Of a DNA stretch of 64,000 nt, positions 44,481-54,220 are shown piece by piece (positions within the stretch are counted from its first letter, which is position 1; the number at the start of each line of letters is the position of its first letter). A program made the position numbers and the translations under genes. The notes under the pieces were generated by a model that searched no databases, was not told the origin of the DNA, and saw only the letters and a program-made list of their open reading frames with translations. Source of the DNA: Aristolochia californica (Eukaryota; Streptophyta; Magnoliopsida; Piperales; Aristolochiaceae); the NCBI GenBank assembly GCA_029961685.1, contig JARWKL010000012.1, positions 22,429,227 to 22,493,226 of the forward strand, in the 5' to 3' direction.

Positions 44481-44909
44481 GTTTAGTGGGAGTCATTTTT
44501 TGTACTATATGTTTGCTTTAGACATTGAGTTATTTGATTTTTTTAATAAAATTGATAGCTTATTATTTTATTTATGAACTTGCTTGTGTTTTTCTATGTG
44601 CAATGTTCACATTGCATTAAGGACTATGGAAAGATCTCACTAAAGACTAAAGAAATACCAGTTAGAAATAGGCATGTTTGAGATCACATTGCATGTAATT
44701 TCCATGCTACTCATCCATCTTTGATCTATGTCATTGAGTGTATTAGTATGGTGATCATCGTGGTTTAGTCACGAATGTAATGTGATGAAAGTCGTGGTGG
44801 TTCCATTATTAATATATACGATGGTTCCATTATTAATAGTATATAGATGTGCGCCTAAAGAATTGTGATATAATTGTTTCAGGAGTGATATTTAACCCAA
44901 GTGGGAGAT

Positions 44910-45321
44910 TGTTAGGAAATTCACATTTCCTATTTTAATTTGGGTAACATATTTATTATGCAATTATATTTTCTATTATTAATGGAATGGGCTGAAATTA
45001 AGTGATCTAATTTTGTTAAGCCCAATAAGGAATGGGTCATGGATATGGGCCATGAATATGGGCCAATTGAGTAGATACCATAGGGAATTATGGGAACCCC
45101 ATATAAAGAGACACAACATGGTTATGGTCCCCAATATACTAAATCACACACAGTTTCCCTTCTCCCCATCCGGAAGAGAGATAAAGGTCCCATTGAGGAA
45201 TAAGGCAATTTAGTTGAGGAAGACCATATCCGTTCTTATCATTCGTCATAGAGATTCCGCATCAGAAGGCGAAATTTACAGAATGGATCCAGGTATGTTT
45301 TTCAATCCTAATATTCTAACA
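44910..45321 (+). repeat. 3' LTR of the copia element
   Basis: About 412 bp, beginning TGTTAG and ending CTAACA, the inverted terminal dinucleotides expected for copia. It contains a TATA-like ccccatataaagaga near 45097. Placed directly after the purine tract. Confidence 0.85.
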
Positions 45322-45696
45322 TGTTGTAAATTTTGAATTAGAATTTACTATTACGGAATTCAACATCAATTACTTAAACTCAAGGTAAGGAGTCGGACCG
45401 AACGCCAAACCTTTCCATCTCTGGAATTTTCAACGAACACAAACCAGCCTTTCCATCGTGTCGGCATCTACTAGTCGACAGACCCAGCTTCCCGACATGG
45501 CTGATCCTCGGCCGAGACAAGAGCTATGTAAGTTGAGTGCAGGTCGCAGATTTCCTTGCTCGTCATCTGTCATGCATCATGAGCGAAGAGATGGTGAGCG
45601 ATGGGGATGAACAAAAGGGAAACGGGTTCAAACTTTGTGCAGGAAATTTGTGTTTGTTGTTAGGATTCTTCATAAACAAAGACCGACAAGGAAATC

Positions 45697-45800
45697 CTTA
45701 AAAAAAAAAGTTGAGAGTGGGATTTGAAACCACGGCCTCAACTTAAATTTTAGGAAAATAACCTCTAAACAATCTCACCATTAGTGTTATCATTGGATAC
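45697..45800 (-). mobile_element. Possible tRNA-derived SINE fragment
   Basis: On the minus strand a B-box-like GGTTTCAAATCCCAC (about 45717-45731) is followed by CTCTCAAC and a T-run, as in plant tRNA-derived SINEs ending at a polymerase III terminator. The A box is weak. Low confidence without a reference match. Confidence 0.3.
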
Positions 45801-46328
45801 GTTTCATAGATATTTGAATAACTAAAAAATTAGTATATTTATTTTTATGCCATTTCTCATTTAATACATATGAATTAAATAATTTTACACGCAAATATGA
45901 ATGTATAGATGCATATTTATGATAATTTTTCTCTTATGAATTTTTTTATTTAGGTTTTTATGCATACTTAATTTTAAGGAATTAATAATTGGTATCAATT
46001 TTAGTCAATTCTGGTGTCAAAATTTTAGTTTACATTTGAATAATTGAGTAATAGCCACATCATTCTTAATTATGAAAATGTCTAGTGACGTTAAAACTTA
46101 ATCACATAAAGTTAATAACATAAAAATTATGATTAATCATGGAGATATAATAATTTAAGTGATTAATCAGAATGGGAGAGAAATACTTTAAAAATAATTT
46201 TTCTAGTTGCCCACAAGCCTAGAAAATTCCTTTAAAGAGAAATTTTAATCTCATCATAAAGTGATATAGCTCGCTTATGTGTTATAATCTAAGCCCACAG
46301 GAAATATTATAATATCATATTTATTTAT
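45801..46328. other. AT-rich spacer
   Basis: No coding or structural signal was recognised. Confidence 0.4.
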
Positions 46329-46547
46329 TTGTTTAAATTTATTTACATGGATAAATATTCAATATTTAGCTTCATTGCATGTTTTAGTAAATTTTTTGTT
46401 TATTTTGCAGTTGCTCAAACTTTATCTGTTCCAAATTTTGATTCTTCTTATATTATTTCTCTAAATAGAGACAATTATACTGATTGGAAGGAAAAATTTC
46501 TCTTGTCATTGGAGTGCATGGACCTTAACTTGTACTTGAGTGGATAA
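46329..46547 (+). pseudogene. Orphan copia gag N-terminal fragment
   Basis: A 72-codon frame whose second half (LNRDNYTDWKEKFLLSLECM) matches the start of copia gag, and resembles the SRTNFKAWKDTVEIVLSCM block of the larger copia element at about 40504. The frame then stops and nothing downstream continues gag. A separate, truncated insertion. Confidence 0.65.
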
Positions 46548-46550
46548 ACC

Positions 46551-47710
46551 TCCAATTTCGGTACTAGAGCTCGAGTATTTTATGCAGAGTTTTAAATGTA
46601 GGTTGGAGTTCAAATTTTAATTTTAAGCTCGAATTGTCAAACTTAGTTCGAACATATGCAAGTTTGAATTTTCCACCCCTAGTGTGGGCCCCACACTGCT
46701 CACACTTCCCACGGAAGGCCCCTCCCCCTGTTCTCTAGTTCCCTGAGAGAAAAACGGGGAATAAAGCCTTTATCCTCCTACCACATAGTTTTAAAGCTGA
46801 AATTGTGGGGGGGGGGGGGGGGGGGGGGTTGCGCGGGATTCATGATAGGTTCAACCACATAAAAAAATTACTTTTAAAAATCAGTTGCTCTTTTATACAA
46901 TTTTAAAAAAAAATTATCTCACACTTTTTTTCTAGAAGCTATCAATTTCAAAGGTAATTCTCCAAGATAGCCCGGTGCAAATGTAATAATATTAATAACA
47001 GAAGAAAATTAGCAAATAGTATATTAAGCACTCTTGTAAATCTTTTTTTTTTTAGTTTTTGAAATTTTAATTCCAGAAAGTAGAATTTTTAAGTTGGTCA
47101 TGTAATAGTCCACTCAGGTTGAAACGTGAAAAAAAAAAAAAATTTAGTAAAATTACGTTTCTAGACCATTAATACTTCATGTTTTTTGGAAACACTTTTT
47201 TTCTAGTTCGGAATTCTTACCAAGAAAATAATATACTTTCCAGGAAAGATTTTTTTAACCAAGATGGGATAGAAAATCATATGGGAATTTTTTGAGTAAG
47301 TATTTGACAACTGATGCGATAATAATTTCAGTACATTGTAATTTTTTCATGGTAATTTTGTATTTTATATTTTGTTTTATCAAAAATTTATCGGACAAGT
47401 ATTGAAATGTATGGGATTGATTATTAATTTTTATTTATTTCCTTAGAAAAAAACACTAACAAGTCCATATAATTTTTCTTGAAGATTTCTAAAATTTTCA
47501 TGTAATTCCCTAATAAGGCACTAATAGAATTTTATTTGAAGGTTTATTGGAAATGAATGTCTTAACAAAAATTAACTTTTCCTAACATATAAATTTCCAA
47601 TTAAGAGTACTAACGAAACCTAAGAGATCCACTATGTCCATAGACTTAGTCTAGGAGCTCAATGTAGTTAAGTGTATGGGACAAGAAGGATACGAGGATT
47701 TCCACATTGT
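46551..47710. other. AT-rich spacer with a long G homopolymer
   Basis: Gene-free. It contains an uninterrupted run of 22 G at 46807-46828. The rest is AT-rich with poly-A and poly-T tracts. Confidence 0.5.
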
Positions 47711-47718
47711 TATCACTA

Positions 47719-48238
47719 GGGGTGGCTTCGAATCGAGCCGGCTTGCGAACAGCTCGATTCGGTATACCCGAATCTTGAGCCTAGTTCGAGATCTAGGATC
47801 GGCTCGTTTAAATTAACGAACCGAGCTCGACCGAATCGAGGTTTGGCTCGAAAGCTTGCGAGTTGGCTAGTTAATTTAATGAGCGGCGTGGGATTCGGGA
47901 CCGGGGAGCGGGACTGGAGCGCCCAACAGAGCGAGAACAATAGCGATAGCGAGGGGGGGGGGGGAATTCTTCCTCCCCTCATCACCGTCGAGCCCCTCCG
48001 GCCACTGCTGTGGCCACTTTTGTCACCGTCGACAGTTGCCTCGCCGGCCGTCTTATGTATTTCCATCGTCGCCGATTTTGTGGCCGTCGCTCGATTTCTT
48101 CCCCCTCGTCTACCTTCTCCTTTGTTTCCATCACCGTCTTTTCCCTCAGTGTCATTCCTCATCTCAATAGAAAACCAGAACCAGCAAGGGGAGATGTCTA
48201 AGTGGAAAACCAGAACCACGGGGAGACGATACCACCCA
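47719..48238 (+). mobile_element. GC-rich non-autonomous element, copy 2
   Basis: Inverted relative to the copy at the window start. The left end is ggggtggcttcgaatcg and the right end, read inward on the minus strand, is gggtggtatcgtctcc, so both ends start gggtgg. The interior is GC-rich and without coding similarity, with a 13-G run near 47957. A clear target duplication could not be established; tatcacta on the left and caccacta on the right are only suggestive. Possibly hAT-like by its ends. Confidence 0.5.
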
Positions 48239-48250
48239 TAGTCACCACTA

Positions 48251-49155
48251 GTGGAAATATCTTCATGCGATGGTAGTGAAAAAGTTATCTTTATTACCTA
48301 AAGATTTTAGTGTTTTTTTTTTTTATTCCGCATATAGTTTTAGGACTTCTTTCTTCTTTGCGAATGAAGCCAGTAGTGTTTAAAGTGCATTACTTTAATC
48401 GATAGAATATTTATGCAGAAGAAGTATTTTTTAATATAATTTTATTTATTTTTAAATAACGAGAATAATATTAGAGAAGGAAAACGAAATACAAGAGCAA
48501 AGAAAAAGAACTACGGAAGAAAAATATGAATTTCCTGTTAATATAATTATTGAAATCAATTTTCAATTTTCCTTTTGGGAGTTGTTATCTAGACGCATGA
48601 GAAGAACCAAAAACTCGAGTTTTTAGTAGCTGTGGTGGCTAGTATGGGATACTTACGCCGACCATCTGATGTGTGGGAACGCACCAACTCCTGGCGCATT
48701 CTCTACAAAGATCCACTGGACGCCTCCCGGGGGGTAGTGGACAACTGGACAGACATACATCACTCCATTCATTCATGATTCATTATCATGCCTGATCCGC
48801 CTTAGCTACATACCCGCATGCGCGAATTTCCGTCCTTTTTTAAGGTAAACACGCCGTGATCGACGTCTCCTTCCGGTATTCTAAAGTTGCAGACAAAAGT
48901 TTCTTTCAACTCCTACCACGAAACATACCTTTCCAGAAACAGGAACTGCAACTACCCGAATAAAAATATTCATGGCATTTCGTCATTAGGAGCTAAAGAA
49001 AAAGTCTTTTAGAAATGAACAATGGAATCAGCTCTAATTTTTTTAGGCGAGAAATTTCAGACTGTATCTACTTCTGCTTGAAATAAAAAGGTCCAGTGAG
49101 ACTTACCAGGACAACCGAGTTCGGGACAGCTTGGTCAGCCGTACGCCGGCGAAAT
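48251..49155. other. Spacer and promoter of the F-box gene
   Basis: AT-rich to about 48580, then mixed sequence presumed to include the F-box gene promoter. No gene is supported. Confidence 0.4.
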
Positions 49156-50352
49156 ATGACGGTCGACCGGAACTCGATCTCCACAGCCTTAGGCTTCTGC
49201 CTCCTTCCATCGGAACTCCTCGAGGACATTTTTCTCCGTTTAGCACTGCCTGAGATTCTCCGTCTGAAATCGGTTTCCAGAAATCTCAACACATTCATCT
49301 CCCGAGACGATTTCCGGCGAATATACGACTACAGGTCCACATCCGAGACCTGGATCTTCCTCTTCAAGAAAAGGTTTCCGCGAGATTCCGTTCTCCACGG
49401 CTTCTCCGATCGATCCGGCCGATGGTTCAAGATTCCGATCGCCAGAGCTTTCTTTCATGTTGTCAACCCCGGAGAGGATCTATATTTCTTGACCGCGTCC
49501 GGCGATTTCTTCCTCTTCGCCTCCAACTATCACAGAGAACTCATCGCGCTTAATCTCATGAAGAACACCGTCAAAAGAATCCCGTCCAGCCCCCTCGGCC
49601 CACGTGGCACGTCTTCCTGGAGGCGGTCCGGTCTGAAGCTAATTGCCGGCCCACCCGGTTCCGACACCTTCTTGTTTTTATTCGCCGAGCTGTACCAAAA
49701 CCGGCCGTTCTTATTCCGCTACTCTTCAGAAACCGACACGTGGCAATCGACGGAAGCAGTAGACGCCAATGTGCACAGTCATACGGTCAACGGCGACAAA
49801 AAGGCGGTTGTCCTCAGCGTCATCCACCGCCGCGGAGACAGCATGATGCTCTCAATCGACCCGCACGGCGACAGACCAGCTGTGTACCGGCCAAGATTTG
49901 ACGGAGGGGCGGAGGAGGCCTTGGCGGTGGGTCTCGTCTCCGGCAGTTCTCCGGACAGGTTACACGTGTATGGCGACGGAAAGATGGTGGTAGTGAGGTC
50001 GGACGGCGAGAATGTGGTCACCGGCGGAAGGGTGTTCCGGTGCGTAGAGGTTTGGGGCTTGACCGCGGATGGGGGCGGCTGGGAGTTCGTTTCAAGGGTC
50101 CCGGAGAGGTTGCTTGAGACGATTAAGAAGCCTTATGGTGCGATGATGGGGTGTTTAGAGGAGAGAGATGGAGTCGTTAGAGTGGTTTTACTGTCTAATT
50201 ACAAGGGATCATGGGACATAATCTGGTTATCTTACGGAGTAGTGAGCGGGGAGTGGAGGTGGGTCCCACTGCCCGATTGTGGGACCAAGGAGCTTAATAT
50301 GGCTGGGATTGCTATATCATCTGGTCTTAGACTTTTATCGTCCCGGTACTGA
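49156..50352 (+). CDS. F-box protein
   Basis: An intronless 398-residue protein. The ATG at 49156 (MTVDRNSIS) is chosen; an in-frame GTG 60 bases upstream is not needed. Residues about 16-56 form an F-box (LLPSELLEDIFLRLALPEIL, then SVSRNLNTFI), the module that binds SKP1 in SCF ubiquitin ligases. The remainder is beta-rich with spaced hydrophobic blocks (DTFLFLFAEL, FRYSSETDTWQS, RCVEVWGL, WDIIWLSYGV, GEWRWVPLPD) that suggest a kelch- or propeller-like substrate domain, although canonical kelch signatures are weak. I do not recognise the substrate or the Arabidopsis counterpart. Its stop lies only 179 bp before the next gene on the same strand. Confidence 0.85.
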   Translation: MTVDRNSISTALGFCLLPSELLEDIFLRLALPEILRLKSVSRNLNTFISRDDFRRIYDYRSTSETWIFLFKKRFPRDSVLHGFSDRSGRWFKIPIARAFFHVVNPGEDLYFLTASGDFFLFASNYHRELIALNLMKNTVKRIPSSPLGPRGTSSWRRSGLKLIAGPPGSDTFLFLFAELYQNRPFLFRYSSETDTWQSTEAVDANVHSHTVNGDKKAVVLSVIHRRGDSMMLSIDPHGDRPAVYRPRFDGGAEEALAVGLVSGSSPDRLHVYGDGKMVVVRSDGENVVTGGRVFRCVEVWGLTADGGGWEFVSRVPERLLETIKKPYGAMMGCLEERDGVVRVVLLSNYKGSWDIIWLSYGVVSGEWRWVPLPDCGTKELNMAGIAISSGLRLLSSRY

Positions 50353-50361
50353 CTCTCACGA

Positions 50362-50500
50362 GTGGCGGCAATTAGTGGCTTTGCGAGCGTCGCTAGCATT
50401 CCTTAAACCCCATCCATCCAGAAGGTTCACAGTTCCAAGTTCAAATCCCTCGAGAGTCCACCCTCGGCCTCCCGACATGAAAAAACCTCACTAAGAAATG
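50362..50500 (+). mobile_element. Possible tRNA-derived SINE fragment between the F-box gene and ECB2
   Basis: A B-box-like agttcaaatccct (50438-50450) and an A-box-like tggcggcaattagtgg (50363-50378) occur in order, followed by a short A-run near 50481. Their spacing is a little long for a tRNA. It would occupy most of the intergenic gap. Speculative. Confidence 0.3.
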
Positions 50501-50531
50501 CTCTTTTCAGCCTCTTTCTTCCGCGGAGCAA

Positions 50532-53165
50532 ATGTTGGTCTGTACAAAAGCTCCTGCACCGCTTCAAACCACAGACCCGCTTCTTCTCTCTCCTCCCATC
50601 TCAAAGCCCAAGAAACCCAAACTACATAACCTCTTTATCCCCCAACAAAACCAACGGGTCCTCCTCAAAACCGCCAAACATGTTTCCTCTTCTCTCAGTG
50701 CTACCAATTTCGTGGATAGCTCAAATCTCAACTCTCAGATTTCTAATATGTGCCTTCAAGGCCGATTGCAAGAGGCTCTCCAGCTCTTAGGTTCTTCTGA
50801 AGAACTTGTTGACGAGGAGACCTTGATTTCTTTGCTACGGCTATGCCAATTCGAGCGCTCTATATCCGAAGGGAGTCGGGTGTACGCCCACATAAATTGC
50901 AAGTCCGCTGTGAAGTGTTTCAGCAGAAAGCTGGGAAACGCTTTGTTGAGCATTTTTGTGCACTTCGGTAACCTCCTTGAGGCCTGGCTCGTGTTTGGGA
51001 GAATGGAAGAGAGGGATATTTTCTCCTGGAATGTGATGTTGGGTGGGTATGCCAAAGCGGGCTTCTTCGATGAAGCCTTAAATTTGTACTATCAGATGTT
51101 GTGGGTTGGAATTAGGCCGGACTTGTACACGTTTCCATGTGTTTTGAGGACTTGTGCGGGAATTCCAGATTTGGTCAGGGGCAGGGAGATCCATGTTCAT
51201 GTAGTTAGGTTTGGTTATGAATCAGAAATTGATGTAACTAATGCATTAATAACCATGTATGCTAAGTGTGGTGATATTCGTAGTGCAAGAAGATTGTTTG
51301 ATGGAATAACACAGAAAGATCTTATTTCCTGGAATGCAGTGATATCAGGTTATATTGAGAACGGGAGATGTTTGCAAGGGCTTGAATTGTTTTCTATGAT
51401 GCAAGCTCGTCTTGTGGATCCCGATGCTATGACGATGACTAGTGTAATTTCAGCTTGTGAGGTAGTCAGTGATATGAGGTTAGGTATGGTGATTCATGGG
51501 TTTGTGACAAAAACTGGCTTCGTGCACGATGTTTCAGTATGTAATTCTTTGATTCATATGTATGTCGGTTCCAAGAAGTTGGAAGAGGCTGAGCAAATAT
51601 TTGTGAGAATGGAGTCCAAGGATGTGATTTCCTGGACAGCTATGATATCTGGATATGAGAAGAATTTTTTTCCTTCAAAAGCTGTGGAAGCTTATGAGAA
51701 GATGAAGTTGGAGAGAGTTGAACCAGATGAGGTTACACTGGCAAGCGTCTTGTCTGCTTGTTCATGTTTAGGCCTTTTGGATAGAGGTATTGAGCTCCAT
51801 GAACTAGCAAGGAAGAGACGAATTTTGTCATACCCTATGGTAGCAAATATGCTCATAGATATGTATTCCAAATGTAAGCGTGTGGATAAGGCTATGGAGA
51901 TCTTTAGAAGGGTCAGTGCTAAGAATGTTATAACATGGACTTCGATGATATTGGGCTTCCGGATCAATGGTAGGAGCTTTGAGGCACTCAATGTATTTCG
52001 GAAAATGCTGTTTGAACTATCACCTAACATAGTTACGTTGGTTGTAGTCCTCTCTGCATGTTCTAAAATTGGGGCTTCAACGTGTGGTAAAGAGATACAT
52101 GCCTATGCATTAAGGAATGGATTAGCATTTGAAGATTTTCTACCAAATGCGATATTAGACATGTATGTCAAATGTGGGAGAATCGAAATTGCAGAGAAGC
52201 AATTTAAGATACATGGAAGTAAGGATGTTACGTCATGGAATATCCTGCTGAGTGGCTATGCTAGGCAGGGGTATGGCTCCCTTGCCATCGGACTTTTCAA
52301 TCAAATGATTGAAACAGGTGTTGACCCAAATGATATAACCTTTCTTGCACTCTTATGTGCTTGTAGTAGGTCTGGGATGGTTAGTGAAGGTCAGGAGTAT
52401 TTCAATTCTATCAGCCAACAGTACAATATCATACCAAATCTGAAACACTATACTTGCATGGTTGATCTTCTAGGTCGCTCTGGTCATTTGAAGGAAGCAC
52501 ATGAATTCATACAACAGATGCCAATAAAGCCAGATGCTGGTGTTTGGGGGGCTCTATTGAATGCATGTAGGTTGCATCGCCAGGTAGAGCTCGGACAACT
52601 TGCAGCTCAGTCTATCTTTGAAATGGATTCTCAGAGTGCTGGTTATTATGTTCTGTTGTGTAATTTGTATGCTGATAATGGGAGGTGGGATGAAGTTGCT
52701 AGAGTGAGAAAACTGATGAGAGAGGGGGGGCTATTTGTTGATCCTGGGTGTAGTTGGGTGGAAGTTAAGGGGGCTGTTAATGCTTTTTTAAGTGGAGATG
52801 AATCGCACCCCAAAATAAAGGAAATCCATGCAATATTGGATGGCTTTTATGCCAGGATGAGAACAGAGGTTTTTGATTCTCCCGAAAGCAGTCAGGTGGA
52901 TGTGCTTGAAATGTCAAAGGCAGAAATCTTTTGTGGGCACAGTGAGAGATTGGCTGTTGGTTTTGCTCTCATCAACACAATCCCTGGGACTCCAATTTCA
53001 GTCACAAAAAATCTCTATATGTGCAGTAGCTGCCATAACACAGTCAAATTCATCTCCAGGATTGTTCGGCGAGAAATAACTGTTCGGGACACTGAGCAGT
53101 TTCACCATTTTAAAGATGGGACATGTTCTTGTGGGGATAAGGGATACTGGGGTCGGCGAATCTAG
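50532..53165 (+). CDS. ECB2: ECB2/VAC1-like DYW PPR protein
   Basis: An intronless 877-residue PLS-class PPR protein matching Arabidopsis ECB2/VAC1 (At1g15510) along its length, for example LYTFPCVLRTCAGIPDLVRG, SWNVMLGGYAKAGFFDEAL and WGALLNACRLH. ECB2 is a plastid editing factor required for accD and ndhF editing and early chloroplast development. The C-terminus has E/E+ motifs (DPGCSWVEVKG, FLSGDESHPK) and a DYW-type deaminase domain with GHSERLAVGFALI (the H-x-E motif) and C-x-x-C in MCSSCHNTVKFI. It ends CSCGDKGYWGRRI: the last tripeptide is GYW and four residues follow, whereas Arabidopsis ECB2, as I recall it, stops at CSCGD. The Ser/Pro/Lys-rich N-terminus fits a plastid transit peptide. 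Confidence 0.93.
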   Translation: MLVCTKAPAPLQTTDPLLLSPPISKPKKPKLHNLFIPQQNQRVLLKTAKHVSSSLSATNFVDSSNLNSQISNMCLQGRLQEALQLLGSSEELVDEETLISLLRLCQFERSISEGSRVYAHINCKSAVKCFSRKLGNALLSIFVHFGNLLEAWLVFGRMEERDIFSWNVMLGGYAKAGFFDEALNLYYQMLWVGIRPDLYTFPCVLRTCAGIPDLVRGREIHVHVVRFGYESEIDVTNALITMYAKCGDIRSARRLFDGITQKDLISWNAVISGYIENGRCLQGLELFSMMQARLVDPDAMTMTSVISACEVVSDMRLGMVIHGFVTKTGFVHDVSVCNSLIHMYVGSKKLEEAEQIFVRMESKDVISWTAMISGYEKNFFPSKAVEAYEKMKLERVEPDEVTLASVLSACSCLGLLDRGIELHELARKRRILSYPMVANMLIDMYSKCKRVDKAMEIFRRVSAKNVITWTSMILGFRINGRSFEALNVFRKMLFELSPNIVTLVVVLSACSKIGASTCGKEIHAYALRNGLAFEDFLPNAILDMYVKCGRIEIAEKQFKIHGSKDVTSWNILLSGYARQGYGSLAIGLFNQMIETGVDPNDITFLALLCACSRSGMVSEGQEYFNSISQQYNIIPNLKHYTCMVDLLGRSGHLKEAHEFIQQMPIKPDAGVWGALLNACRLHRQVELGQLAAQSIFEMDSQSAGYYVLLCNLYADNGRWDEVARVRKLMREGGLFVDPGCSWVEVKGAVNAFLSGDESHPKIKEIHAILDGFYARMRTEVFDSPESSQVDVLEMSKAEIFCGHSERLAVGFALINTIPGTPISVTKNLYMCSSCHNTVKFISRIVRREITVRDTEQFHHFKDGTCSCGDKGYWGRRI

Positions 53166-53788
53166 TAAAGAACTGTGAATATGGAAACATCAATGCTGCT
53201 CATTTACGAGTTCTACATCGCTTTACGTGAATCCAAAGCAAAATTTGTACGCTTTGTCTGAAAATTATAGCAACCAGCAGACTTCACAAGAGGATGAAGC
53301 TGAACGCCTGTATCTGCTAACTTTTGTACTATCACAGAAAACCTCATTGTACTTTTGTGTATTCATGTGCACTGTTCTGTCTATGGAATTACAACTTAAA
53401 TTGGTTAAGAGCTCCATTTGACATCTAATCAAGGATATGAATGTAAGATGATGGCCGTTGCTACTGTTGCTGCTTTTACCTGTTGAGAGATATGAGCAAA
53501 TTAAAACACCAGTAGAAATTCTTATAGCTGGTTTTGGCTCGACTGTTTCATTTGCAATATGTTAGTTCATGTGTCAACTGTAGTGGATCTAAGAAAATTG
53601 CCTGGACTCAGTTAAAAAAGGAACTAGTATCTTCTGCTTCTTCTTCCCGGCTTCACTAAAAAATGACTGCAAATGGTAGGTATTACGTGATTCCAGATGA
53701 CTGGAAGAGAAGCACGGTCGAGTGACCACAACAATCATTTTCTTGGCAAAAATCGATGTTTCTTAACTATTAATTTTGGGGTATCTTT
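53166..53788. other. 3' flank of ECB2
   Basis: Presumed 3' untranslated region followed by unremarkable sequence up to the short-LTR element. No gene is supported. Confidence 0.45.
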
Positions 53789-53968
53789 TGTTAAGGAATA
53801 GTCCCACGTGGATTAATGAGATCAAATATCTTGAGTTTATTAGTTGGAGAAGAGGTCTCTAAGTGGTTATCATTTTGGAATAGGCCTTAGACCCAATTTC
53901 ACATGGTATCAGAGCAGGTACTCATATGTTAAGATAAGTCCCACATGGATTATTATGCAAATTTCACA
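53789..53968 (+). mobile_element. TRIM-like element with very short LTRs (collapsed)
   Basis: 53789-53903 is a 115-bp LTR-like unit (TGTTAAG.. to ..TTTCACA). Directly after it at 53904-53915 is a perfect 12-base tRNA-iMet primer-binding site, TGGTATCAGAGC. After only 11 more bases a second unit starts at 53927 (TGTTAAGATAAGTCCCAC) and ends at 53968 (TTTCACA), lacking the central part, and is followed by a degraded site (tagtatcat). This is a miniature LTR retrotransposon with nearly all internal sequence lost. Confidence 0.75.
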
Positions 53969-54220
53969 TAGTATCATACTTAGGTTCTCTGAGGTCCTTA
54001 GATTGACTCAATCAACTCATAAAGATGTTGTAGTTCTATCATCTTCTAGTTTTTTTATGTCCTATTCTTATTTTCTTGTAAATATTTTTTTTTTCATAAA
54101 CATGTTCCATCTTCCAGTTTTTTTGCAAGTTTTCTTAGTAAGTTAATTTTTAAAAGAAGATAAGGAAGACTCTTACAACACTCTCATAGTAAGAAGTCTC
54201 ACATAGCCAGAACTAATATG

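Larger units (their letters stand above)
38474..45321 (+). mobile_element. Degenerate Ty1-copia LTR retrotransposon
   Basis: Two similar LTR regions (about 38474-38851 and 44910-45321) flank gag, protease, integrase, reverse transcriptase and RNase H in copia order. The 3' LTR is preceded by the typical copia purine tract (aagtgggagat at about 44899-44909). The region between the 5' LTR and gag is unusually long (about 1.5 kb), GC-rich and contains a minisatellite. No primer-binding site was found and the target duplication is unclear, so the 5' end has been rearranged. In-frame stops inactivate the polyprotein. Confidence 0.88.

Noticed and set aside
49096..49155. Longer N-terminus for the F-box protein
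   Set aside because: It would start at GTG; the ATG at 49156 precedes a complete F-box.
53904..53915. tRNA-like gene at tggtatcagagc
   Set aside because: This is a primer-binding site next to an LTR end; no cloverleaf can be built around it.
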